From assembly GCA_021234155.1 (NCBI GenBank), contig JAJEKV010000100.1, forward strand, positions 2,886,116 to 2,950,115: DNA of 64,000 bases, written 5' to 3'. The stretch comes from Isoetes taiwanensis (taxonomy: Eukaryota > Streptophyta > Lycopodiopsida > Isoetales > Isoetaceae). A program made the translations under genes and the position numbers. How positions within the stretch are numbered: the stretch's first letter is position 1; the number at the start of each line of letters is the position of its first letter. The notes under the pieces are model-generated. The model was not told the DNA's origin and made no database searches. It was given only the letters and a program-made list of their open reading frames with translations. Positions 34,749-43,959 of the stretch are shown here, piece by piece.

Positions 34749-34834
34749 AGGGGAAATGTTCACTGGCCGGCCATTACGCAGGGCTCGCCAGTGGTAGCAC
34801 CCCGCGTAATGGCGAGCAAGCGAACATTTCCCCT
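34749..34834. mobile_element. 86-bp hairpin (MITE-like) just upstream of the ART-like gene
   Basis: The outer arms are aggggaaatgttc and gaacatttcccct (perfect 13-bp inverted repeat). Inside them ccattacgcaggg pairs with ccccgcgtaatgg. The GC-rich centre contrasts with the flanks. It ends about 48 bases before the start codon of the ADP-ribosyltransferase-like ORF, so it lies in that gene's promoter or 5' untranslated region. Related 'aaatgttcg' ends occur at 10665 and 41295. Confidence 0.75.
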
Positions 34835-34881
34835 AACATAAGGTCTTGGAAATAGAAGGGCCATAAGTTAATATATCAACA

Positions 34882-35445
34882 ATGTCGTCCTCTTCGGAGA
34901 GGAAGGCGCCCCTCTGGGTATTCCGTGGGGATGGGCGAGAGCCTACGGAAATTTTCAGAGATGGTTTTTCTGCAAAGGGCGGACCTTCAGGGGATGACAG
35001 TGTCCTAGCGCATGTGGAAGGCGGATCTAATCTCCAAAAAACAGGTTTGATTTCTACTTCTCAGTCTTTGCGAATTCCTCCCATCTTCATGCAGCCTGTG
35101 CCTAAGCTTGTAAATGGCCAGCCAGCATATGATACATACACTGGTAAGGACGGCAAAATATATATTTACAGAAAGGGATGGATTTACCAAATCAATCCCA
35201 AAAATTTGTCCATGGTTTATGTCCCTGACCAACTCTCTGGTAACATGAAGCTTCTGTTTGAGTACCAGCAGGAATGGGCTGTTAAAGATCACATTCCAGG
35301 AAAGAATATCAAACTAGCTCAGCGTTTTGAGGGCTACATTTACAGGGATGACCGTCTTGATGGCCTTGGTGCATTTGCCCTTTCTCCACCTGAAAAGCCA
35401 AACCCTTTCCATGAAATTGAAAACAATCCAAATTATGCTTTCTAA
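34882..35445 (+). CDS. ADP-ribosyltransferase-fold protein (pertussis/pierisin-like ART), intact
   Basis: A single-exon frame of 187 residues. It begins with a short Ser-rich start, and the order of motifs is that of the R-S-E class of ADP-ribosyltransferases. LWVFRGDGREPTEIFRDGF places the NAD-binding Arg at residue 15. TGLISTSQSL gives the S-T-S strand at 58-60. EYQQEWAVKDHIPGKNI carries a Q-x-E motif at 129-131 with the catalytic Glu at 131, followed by the usual I-P-x-x-N-I turn. In known families Q-x-E, rather than E-x-E, goes with targets other than arginine, including guanine bases of DNA in the pierisin/scabin group; the target here is unknown. There is no signal peptide, membrane segment or second domain, so a cytosolic or nuclear protein is predicted. 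Lack of introns is compatible with acquisition from bacteria or with retroposition. An 86-bp hairpin element sits 48 bases upstream. The fold assignment is fairly firm; activity and biological role (defence toxin or endogenous modifier) are inference. Confidence 0.78.
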   Translation: MSSSSERKAPLWVFRGDGREPTEIFRDGFSAKGGPSGDDSVLAHVEGGSNLQKTGLISTSQSLRIPPIFMQPVPKLVNGQPAYDTYTGKDGKIYIYRKGWIYQINPKNLSMVYVPDQLSGNMKLLFEYQQEWAVKDHIPGKNIKLAQRFEGYIYRDDRLDGLGAFALSPPEKPNPFHEIENNPNYAF

Positions 35446-35784
35446 TACCTACCCTATGTTCTGAAGATGCATATATATGTTATGTAATAATAATTGCAAA
35501 TAATTATGCTCTCTGCTAGGTGTTTCTAGTCTCGACACATACTAAGAAGAGCTTCAAGAAACTATGCTTTTTTAATTCTAACACTATGTCCTGAGCATGT
35601 ATCAATATATGCATAATATATCTACAGTCTTTATCATTCGATCTTATTGCAAAATGTTTTTGTGTATACATATATGCTGTATGCACACAGGCCACAATTT
35701 AAATTGATGATTGTTACCTACAAAAGGACATGAAATGGAAGTACCTCAACTTCAAGATCTCATAGTGTTTACAAACAGTATCAA

Positions 35785-35935
35785 AGCGCAAGGAATTCCG
35801 ACTATTCATTTCTGAAGACGTAACTGATTCTTGTGAAAGATTGTTATTGGTAGGAATTCCGACTAGACTATTCGTTTTTGAAGACGTGACGTAACTGATT
35901 CTTGTGAAAGATTGTTATTGGTAGGAAATACAATA
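35785..35935 (+). repeat. tandem duplication, unit about 70 bp
   Basis: ggaattccgactattcattt...gattgttattggta occurs twice in a row, the second copy with small insertions. A decayed version (gtaactgatttttgtaaaga) follows the DUF599 gene near 39558, so the unit is part of the duplicated DUF599 3' flank. Confidence 0.8.
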
Positions 35936-36270
35936 TGCAGATAAGAAAAGAGATGCCACTTGACACATACGTGATCTTGATATGGTGCCCCATATCAAGA
36001 TGGTAAAGAACAAAATGGAACAAAGGAACATAGCAATGGAAAAAGTAAAAACCTCTCAGTTCCCACTGTGTAAAGATTAGATCCTCTGGCTAGTCTAGCT
36101 AGCGCATGAGTGACATACTCCGAGCATTATCTGTTCTACATGGTTAAAAAATCTGATTGATTGCACATAGCACAGAAAAGAAAACAGAAGACAGATACAT
36201 GCTGTTTCTATCCAATTCAAGGACGTGATGCATTATCTCATAAGATGGATTCCAGGCAGAGTGGAAGGTA
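35935..36270 (-). pseudogene. partial decayed copy of the DUF599 gene
   Basis: The minus-strand sequence matches the end of the DUF599 gene: ttgacacatacgtgatcttg corresponds to 39613 on, and cattatctgttctacatggttaaaaaatctg corresponds to 39812-39890. Internal blocks are missing and stops are present. Farther on, ccaattcaaggacgtgatgc matches the intron or upstream side near 40250-40310. It is a truncated duplicate about 3.7 kb from the intact gene, in the same orientation. Confidence 0.8.
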
Positions 36271-36689
36271 TGATCTAACAACGGAATCAGGGTATGGGAT
36301 GCAAGCTGCTGAGGATGTCTTCAAGCTAGCTTTGCCATGATGGTACCAGATTTGGACCATGCTGCTCCATCTGCCTAAGGTGAAACTTCAATCTTTGGAA
36401 TTCACTATGTGATTTCTGTGCATGGACACAGAGACACATTCAATATAATTTTTCTACAAAATGAATCATGTAAGATGATTTTAAAATTACAAAATGCCAA
36501 ACTTAATGATATAACGAAGTGCGAAATCAAGGAGGGCGGCTGTTCTAACTATTATAACCAAGAAGGTAAAATTCAAAGTGCATTACATTCTAACTATATG
36601 AAATAAACTCTCGTCATAGCAAGACACTAATAAATAAAACCTTGAGTGAACCGTTCTACCCAGGCATATTAGGGTGCAGGAGGAGCCGA

Positions 36690-37880
36690 TGGGAAACGAG
36701 GTCTTTTTTGGCACCCGAAATCGGGGTATTGCGCCAGCAAGATGGGAACGAGGTCTTTTTTGGCACCCGAAATCGGGGTATTGCGCCAGCAAATTCGCTG
36801 AAGCGAATTTCAAATTGAAAATCGCATAAGCGATTTTCGGGCCGGAAATAGTTCCCGGCTTCACGGGCCGCACGGGGGCCCCCGTCCCGAAGTGTCACGT
36901 GCCGCACAGGCCGCACAGGCCGCACGTGGTGGACGCGACATGCGAAATTCACTTAAGCGAATTTGGAAAATTCGATGCTCCGTCCTTGTAAATTGTCATC
37001 GCCCATTCTCTTCTTTCCTCCGATCTCTGCTCCGTGTCTCAGAAATTTTTCAATCCGGTGTTCTTTTGAAATCCGGTGCCCTTCTGATTTCTGCTTCTTT
37101 CGTTTTGGGTATTAATGCAAGACCTTCCCACCTCCGGCATCTCACAGAGCTTGTTCCTGACGCTCCTTTGATCTTGCCCTACCACAAAGGACCTCTTCTC
37201 GCCGGAAATGGAGCTCTGGATGTATACCTAATTTGGTATGGATCTTTCGGTGTTTCACAGAAATCTATTGTGAAAGATTTTTTTCTTTCTTTCTCTCCCA
37301 GTGCCCAGAAACATCCATCTGTTAGTTCTTGGTGGAAAATTACTTCAGGATACAAGGATTTTGCTGGTCAATCTGTTGTAAAATCTGTTCAGCTGGCAGC
37401 GGAGGCAATAGATGCTTATTCTCTTGGAAAGAGTCTAAAGAAGATGGATTTAGAAGCTCTAGTGGAGAAAGACTTGAGTTCTCGCAGTTTTGCTGCAGAT
37501 GCAAGGTTTTTTATGTTGTGCTAACTTCTGATGATGTTTATGTTGAGGGATTTTGCATGCAGACTTGTGCTTCACATTCTTCTATAAAAAATGGCCAGAA
37601 TCAAGAGCTGCCCTATGCTTGGGCTGGAAACTCTGCCACCCACTGAAATTAAGCGAATTTCAGTTGAAATTTGCTTAAGCGAATTTTAATTTTTTTTTTG
37701 TAAAATTCACCTGAGCAGGTGTCCTGATGGATTCAGACAGCAGGCTGACACCATTTTTCGGCATCGAAATCTGAAATTCGCTGAAGCGAATTTCGAAAAA
37801 GTCGCTTAAGCGAATTTCGGCCGCGCGATACCCCGATTTCGGGAGCCAAAAAAGGCACCGGATGGGAAAGGTGGATATGG
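36690..37880. mobile_element. Pack-TIR-like element carrying an EXORDIUM-like gene fragment
   Basis: A left arm (two copies of gatgggaa(a)cgaggtctttt followed by ttggcacccgaaatcggggt, about 36690-36790, continuing into aattcgctgaagcgaatttc) is matched in reverse complement by the right arm at about 37775-37875 (gaaattcgctgaagcgaatt ... accccgatttcgggagccaa aaaaggcaccggatgggaaa). Between these inverted repeats lies a gene fragment related to plant EXORDIUM proteins. The arms also contain self-complementary gcgaa/ttcgc units. This arrangement is what is seen when a DNA transposon captures host sequence. I could not define a target duplication, so the exact ends are open. Confidence 0.75.
36975..37650 (+). 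pseudogene. EXORDIUM/PHI-1-like protein fragment
   Basis: The plus-strand frame has a hydrophobic N-terminal segment (GALLISASFVLGINARPS), then LPYHKGPLLAGNGALDVYLI and PSVSSWWKITSGYKDFAGQS, which are signature blocks of EXORDIUM-like secreted cell-wall proteins linked to brassinosteroid- and carbon-dependent growth. The frame ends at 37524, but the homology continues at -1 frame as VVLTSDDVYVEGFCMQTCAS and LPYAWAGNSATH, then stops where the palindromic repeat begins. The last third of the family (with its Gly-rich C-terminus) is missing. A frameshifted, 3'-truncated copy inside the inverted-repeat element. Confidence 0.82.
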
Positions 37881-37889
37881 GCCACATCC

Positions 37890-39600
37890 GCCAAACCCGA
37901 CATTTCGTCTGGTACTTTATTCGGCCATACATACTCCAAAATTTGGGTCCGAGAATATGGTCTCCAAATAGAAATAGAAGCATTAAATTGATGAATATTT
38001 AGGTTGAGAGTAAGTAGAAGATCTACATTGCATGCTTGATTGTGTTGAATTGCAGATGGCATACAATTTGTTTGATTGTAAAGTATTTTGCATGAATGTG
38101 AATAAAAGGTAAAATTTCCATATTCATGTTGACTCCTACCTCCGACCCCTAGGGTTTGCCCAAGGGTTGGTGTTTGGGCCCCGAGAATAATATACATTTT
38201 TGCCAAAATGCATTTTGGGGCATAGACATGAAAATAGATTTATATTACACACTAGATCTGTGAGGCAACAAAAATATACATAATAAACAGCTCTTTACAT
38301 CAATTTCAATATAAGACTCTATGAATGTCATGCGAACTAGTGTTCCATTTTGATAGATCAACCAAGATTTTAGATAGTCTCCAAGCTTAGCTGGTTGTAA
38401 CTTAAGTAACTTCAAGTTGTATAGCTCCAGCACACATTTGAGACCTTCAATCGACATATCTTAAGGAATATGCCAACCAATATCTGACCCCACATCGTAG
38501 CTACCAGGAACGGCCACGTCCAGGGAACATTTGTTCTTGTTCTGGATAAGAAGTCTACAGGGAATGGCAGTCCGACAACGTCTAGAAAGTTTGAGATGCC
38601 GTTTCGAACTACGACTCATACACAGGTTGTTTCTTTTTTCTCTATTTTAAAATAATATTTTGTCTTAAAAAACATATCTTCAAAATCTCTTGATTCAATG
38701 GTGAAAATGGAATGGATAGCGTCAATCCTTCCACTAGTGTGATCCATACTAGAGCAAGGGGATTCACATGGTTCTTGCCATATGAACTAGATGAGTGACC
38801 TAAAAGGGGTTTTTTTTTTCCCTCTTCCTTGAACTATACTCTTAGATAGAGGGCCTTTTTTAGGCGAATCTAGTACAATATGTGCCTGAAATGTGAGTTT
38901 TGGCAAATTTTGGAGGCGTATACAAAAGGGTTTTGGTCGACCCCTTGCATGCGTATGCCCTATATAATAGGTGCACGCCCAAGTAATAGATTCGAGAGAA
39001 AATGCAACTATTCTGGGATGCTGAACTTCCATAGACTCTCAAGCAGAAGAAATGACCAATCAAGAGCAATAAGTAATAAATCTTGACTCATGTATCATGT
39101 TTTTTAATATGTATAAATTGGTAATGTTATCTCAATGAATTAGACTCGTTATTTCAATCATTTCTTATTTTATGAAGAGATTTAGAGTACAGATTGGGCC
39201 CAAGTTTCTTTTATCCTTTGTAATTTTCAACTTCAAAAGAGGCGTGAGTGAGGAGTATGCCAAATCATCAAACGTTATTTTTTTTTAAAGAGTTGGATGT
39301 TCCAGTTCCAAAGGGTTCTGATTCCGTTCCCATTTTCAAAGTGTCATTTAGGTTCCGGATAGCTATGCCCCACACCCCTATAGCAAAAACACGAGTTTGG
39401 AAGAACACCTTCTAAATCTCATAATTTACTGTATAAGGTGATAGTACGTCAAAATCGATGCCGCAATGGCGACATGGATAATCGACATAATGTCATCAAA
39501 ATACTTGATTGTCAATCAAATACTACTTACTTCAGTTTTGTTCAAAGTTTCAATAAAGTAACTGATTTTTGTAAAGATCTTTTATTGGTCTAAAGTTTGG
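37890..39600. other. stretch without a recognised gene
   Basis: Short frames only. The last part (from about 39550) is the 3' flank of the DUF599 gene, which shares the duplicated unit noted at 35785. Confidence 0.45.
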
Positions 39601-39609
39601 AAAGAAATG

Positions 39610-40834
39610 TCACTTGACACTCACATGAGCTTTACGATGCACCATGTCAAGGTGGTAAAGGACAGGGACCAGCAAAATTGAACAAAGAAACATAGCAATG
39701 GATCCAAAGAACCAAAGCAGCAAAGGAAAGGCAAAGTAAAAACCTCTAGTCCCCACTGTGTAAAAATTGGATCCTCTAGCTAGCACATGAGCAACATACT
39801 CCGGCGTTATGTTCACAATCTGTTCTTCCTCTTCTTCTTGCTGCTGTACTGGAACGTTTATGAGGTAGTTTACATGGTTGAAAAATCTGATGGATTGCAC
39901 ATAGCACAGAAAAGAAAACAGAAAACTGAGTAGTAGTAATGCTAGCTTTATCATCAAGGTGAGTCCTCCATTCGATCCAACTATGTGGCCTGTTTTCCTC
40001 AATCTGCACATGTTGCTCACAAGTGCTGCTACTCCAGAACTCAGAAGTATGGCTGTTGTTGCCATTAGGGTTGAAGCCATTATCGAGTTTCTTAGGGTTT
40101 GCACTGCCAGAATGTTTTTCTTGTCATTATCCTGTATAACACGGTGTTTTGGATCAGTATGTTCTTAGCAATGGCTAAAAGCTTCAATGTAAGAAGCATA
40201 TCATATCACATCAATGGAAAAAACAGAATAGATTGAAATGCTGTTTCCGTCAAATTCAAGACAAAGGAGAGAATATGTATCGCAGCAGAGAATATCAAGG
40301 GGCGTCATGCATTATCTTGTAAGATGGCCGTGAGGCGGAGGATAGCTCCAAAATTGCTAATAAATTATGCGCATCTTAAAGCTTGAATATAAGAGGATAG
40401 ATTACTGCCAGACCTTACAAGAAACTTTGAGAAGGATGTTATTTCTCTCACGAAATAACAAGATTCGGAGTAGAGGGATTACAAATCCAAATTGTCATGG
40501 CATTAGAATGCATATTCTAAAACTTTATAAAACAGGATAGATTCTTGCCGGAATTTAAACGGAGGATTGGAATGGATGCTATTAACGAAACACAAGATTC
40601 GGATAAAATGCAATACGAAAAACTAGAAATAAAGAAGAAGACATCTGATGCATACCATACCTTCATGATGCCATGGACCCAGGCAGTTCTGCCGACATGA
40701 TTAAGTCCGACGATAGTTCTTGAAGGATTGTACTTGACTTGATAAAAGAAAAAAAGATGATAAAGCATCAGGAGGCCCAGACCTAACGGCACAAGAAATG
40801 CGTCGAGGTACTGCGATCTCCAAACCATGGCCAA
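39610..40834 (-). CDS. DUF599 family membrane protein, two exons
   Basis: Exon 1 (40834-40661) encodes MAMVWRSQYLDAFLVPLGLG and ends GRTAWVHGIMK at a good donor (aag|gtatgg). Exon 2 (40131-39610) starts after ttatacag with DNDKKNILAVQTLRNSIMAS and runs to a stop. Together they give 231 residues in one phase with no stop, the usual size of plant DUF599 proteins. About four hydrophobic segments are visible (residues about 12-32, about 75-95, and two in the C-terminal half, including FPLLLWFFGSIAMFLCSILL). A short acidic Gln/Glu run (QQQEEEEEQ) lies in a loop. The family is widespread in plants and bacteria and has no established biochemical function. This is the most convincing intact ordinary gene in the window. 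A partial duplicate lies at 35935-36270. Confidence 0.88.
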
Positions 40835-40839
40835 TCCGA

Positions 40840-42310
40840 TATACAGGCGCCCGAATTGAAGCTATTCACAAGCAAAAAATCTGTGCATGCAATGCAAACA
40901 TCCTCCCTAAAACATAGCCACGTTCCGAGCTTTTAGATAGCGAATGGCTAATCAAAGATAATGCAAATATATATTTCTGGAAGTGATGAGCTCGTTAGGC
41001 TGTCTCCATGGCAACCGCCGTAAGACCTTGGCGTCCCCATCTCCCAGCAAAATTGGCTCTGTATCTTCTATACATGCCATAGAATTGTGTAAATAACCCT
41101 TGATCAAGCATATTCTGCTTAAATGCCATAATCTCAACCATCCATATCAAATTACCAAACGCATTGTGCACCCTGTGAGTTGAATCTAAATATGTTTCCT
41201 CTAAGTTTGAATGAACATAGTGTAAAACTTTGTAGGTTGTCTAATCTATACAAGAAATTTATCGCGGCGGCGAAGGCCGCTGCGAACATTTCTTTAGTTC
41301 TAACCCAATAAAGTTGGCCCGAGTCTAAGTTCTAGTCTTGTGTAGTAATGGATTTATCATAGTTCGCATTTGCGCAAAAGGCTTTCTTGAACGGATTGAA
41401 TATATGGGATGCGTCTCCTTGCCGTAAGATAGACCAGATAGTTCTAGAATCTTGCTCAAACTTTAAATGCTACTTTAGAACACATGCGCTACTTGGTCAA
41501 GGAAATAAAAAGGAAAAATCAATAGTGGCAACTTACAGAAGAAATTAATGAACTCTTGCAAACTACCAAATGGTTATGGCTTTTTTTGCTGAATTTCACA
41601 ATGCTGAAACAACTGAGCATAAAAACATAGTTTGTTGCACTTTGGGGCAGATCAATCCTCTCAAAGTCAAGGATGCGAAGGGTTGCTTGAAATTGCTAGC
41701 AGAGGGCGGGAAACATTGGAGAAATTTGTCCTGGTCGAAGAAGATCGCGTGGGATATCTTTTTGCACCACGCCCGGAATTTCGAAACAAACACAAATGTC
41801 ATAGCCAACATAGATGCCACAGCCTTGCGTGCATTTTGAGCCGAAAAAAATAGCCACTATTCTGCATCTTTGTGATTACTACCAAAAAATACGTTTCTTT
41901 TTTTGAATTATCTACACTCCTTGGAACTCTAGTTCCGGATTTATTCCAACAATAAAACTTTGCTACATATTCTTCCGAGGAAAGTTCGCCCTCAATGACA
42001 GAGCATGCTTTCATATATAAGCATCAGACTTTGTAGTCTAATAAAGCTACATGCCACGAAGCAATCTGCATCATCATTTTCGTGACTGTTATAATTTGTG
42101 CAGAATTTCCACTTGCTACATCACAAGGGCGGTGATTCAAATGACTCCTCAAATTCCAACATGATGCAATCTTGATGTGCATGCAAGCTAATGGTTCCAA
42201 GTTTGAGGATGCACATATTGAAGAAACCTTTCATCTCTGGGACTGAATCATCAAGGATTAGATAAGTCTTGTTACATTACCTCATGCTTATCCCCTTTAG
42301 AGCTCATTAC
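40840..42310. other. spacer with one hairpin repeat
   Basis: Contains at 41252-41295 the hairpin aagaaatttatcgcggcggc ... ggccgctgcgaacatttctt, the inverse of the one at 10665-10709. The plus-strand frame at 41570-41839 (89 codons) has no domain that I recognise. Confidence 0.5.
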
Positions 42311-42313
42311 AAT

Positions 42314-42915
42314 TTATGATGGTAAGAATTGGGAGTTCTCAATACATGAGAATGGATCCTCTAGTGTCTTTCTAGCACGCCAATAAATAGCTCCAGAAGC
42401 TTCTACGTTTCCATTCTGAAATGTAAAGCAAGACTATCATAATGTGGAAAAAAAGGGTTAGGCGTGCTTTAAAGAGTAAAGATAAAGGCGTGATACCTTC
42501 AACTCAAATGCAAGGTATTCTTGCCAAAATAGTGTCTCTGTATTCCCATAAACCCTAATGGCCAAGTCATAAATATTCCTGACTTTTGGCAATGCCTTAA
42601 AGTCACCTGCAGCTGCTGATCTTGCTTCAAATCTAATGCAATGCTTGAATAGTTGAAGGCTAGCATCAGGATACAATAGGAAGCTGAAAATATAAGGTAT
42701 TATACTTTAAAATCCTTAAGCAGCCAGGTTTATACTTTAAAATCCGTAAGCAGCCAGGTTTTCATGAATAGAATAGAATAGAATAGAATAGTTTTTTTAA
42801 CGTCCACGAAGACCAATAGGTCATGTTAAAACCTTACTTGTCATATGTCTGCCGAGCTTCTTCAAGTCCCTTGTTGTGCAGGACCCAATCGATTATGCAA
42901 CATGCAAAAGTTTTT
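42314..42915 (-). pseudogene. UTP6: UTP6 (U3 snoRNA-associated protein 6) C-terminal exons
   Basis: Three minus-strand exons join in phase. The first (about 42910-42840) reads IIDWVLHNKGLEEARQTYD and ends at a good donor. The second (42682-about 42496) reads FLLYPDASLQLFKHCIRFEA and WQEYLAFELK. The third (from the acceptor near 42418 to TAA at 42314) reads VEASGAIYWRARKTLEDPFS. This is the end of a HAT-repeat protein of the small-subunit processome, which works in 18S rRNA maturation in the nucleolus. Upstream the expected earlier exons are absent; instead a CER1-like fragment begins within about 100 bases on the same strand. The coding parts themselves are open, so it may be transcribed, but it cannot make a full protein. 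Confidence 0.82.
42777..42832 (-). mobile_element. extreme 3' end of a short-tailed LINE in a UTP6 intron
   Basis: On the minus strand the sequence gacctattggtcttcgtgga cgttaaaaaaac is followed by (tattc)n. It matches the 3' end of the plus-strand LINE at 13560-13600 (ccaattggtctccatggacgataaaaatc followed by aattc units). Confidence 0.65.
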
Positions 42916-42999
42916 GAAACTTCGCCAAAACCTTATACGATCCGAGAAGAACTCCATTACACCGCCATATACATAATCTGCGCCGGTGTGTGTATTTAG

Positions 43000-43950
43000 T
43001 TAAATTGCAAACTAGTTATAGAACATACCATGTACCACAAAGCCTTTGTTTCCGCAAATGAAACTAATTGTAGCTTGTTCGAAAAGACAAATTACACAAA
43101 TTTCAAAGGTGGAAAAGCTCAAACATCCATTCTCGCATGAATTCCCGATTCTGCAGTGTCCAATGCAATTCAAAAAGTCGAATACAACGGTGTAAACATA
43201 GAGGAGCCCAATTGAAAAAATTCCTAGAAGACTTGCACAGATGTAGAGCGATCCAAAAAGCAAGGCATAGGCAATATGCTCAGCAAATGGATGGACATTT
43301 CCTGCAATTTGAACAAAGGGTGTAAATAACAGCCCAACTTGACAACTTTTACACCAACTAAGATTAAACCCATCACCTGTCACAGCTTCTGTTAGAAAGA
43401 AGAAGAAGAAGATTTTTTAACGTCCACGGATTAGAAAAGAGGAGTGATGATGAGAATGATATCTGGTGTATAAATAATGGTCATGCAGCAGCCGATGAAA
43501 CCAATAATATATGAACTCTGTCGGGCCTATATGGTAGAAAAATGCAAACACAAAACCGGCCCAGTTCCAGGCAGGAAAGTGATTAAAGTAATTTGTGCAC
43601 TCGTGGAATCCGCAGAGCATTAGACAATCCAATAGGATATAATCTTTCCTGTAATGAAATGAAGCAAAAAGAGAGAACGTAGTGTTAGACATTTTTATCC
43701 AAATGGAGTAATAACATAGTAATGCCAAGACGAATAATGATAGAGTAATGGCGAAACAGTGGATCAGCTTTGGCAAAACAATGTGTACCAGTTGTTTTCT
43801 CTGTCCAGCTGATCAAACTTCATTCCTTTAAGCTGAATCTGATGCTTATCGACCACTCCTCTAAGGCGTGTGACAGACATCCAAATCTGGCCATGGAGGT
43901 ACCGTAATGCCCCAAAGAAATTGATATGAATTGCTTTAGACAACATACTG
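43000..43950 (-). pseudogene. CER1/CER3-like (VLC alkane-forming, fatty acid hydroxylase superfamily) fragment
   Basis: Minus-strand exons give RYLHGQIWMSVTRLRGVVDK and FDQLDRENNW (43946-43795), then, across a good splice junction, KDYILLDCLMLCGFHECTNY and FIYYWFHRLLHDHYLYTRYH (43652-43430), carrying the H-x3-H and H-x2-H-H iron-binding boxes, then VHPFAEHIAYALLFGSLYIC and FDFLNCIGHC (about 43305-43150). After this the frame is lost; a shifted frame still resembles the next family block, but the third His box is missing. About 40 bases of LINE tail interrupt the exon after HHHSSF. The N-terminus and the whole C-terminal reductase-like half are absent. The intact enzyme forms cuticular alkanes at the ER; this copy cannot. 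Confidence 0.85.
43388..43430 (-). mobile_element. about 40-bp LINE tail inside a CER1-like exon
   Basis: On the minus strand the exon sequence cattcctcttttct is followed by aatccgtggacgttaaaaaa, then tcttcttcttcttt, before ctaacag and TEAVTG-like coding resume. The inserted phrase is the same 3' terminal motif (ggacgttaaaaa) as at 42800 and, in related form, at 13575. A flanking 'tttct' occurs on both sides. Confidence 0.55.
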
Positions 43951-43959
43951 CACACAAAA

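Noticed and set aside
34882-35445. Reading the ART-like gene as a PARP or SRO/RCD1 plant protein
   Set aside because: Those have an H-Y-E or H-Y-x triad and longer domains; here the motifs are R, S-T-S and Q-x-E.
36892-36975. Start of the EXORDIUM-like frame at the Ala/Gln-rich MSRAAQAAQAARGG
   Set aside because: These codons come from the gcacaggcc repeat in the transposon arm and not from the captured gene, so I start the gene fragment later.
41570-41839. 89-codon plus-strand ORF
   Set aside because: It has no recognisable domain or neighbouring exon and overlaps an equally open antisense frame.
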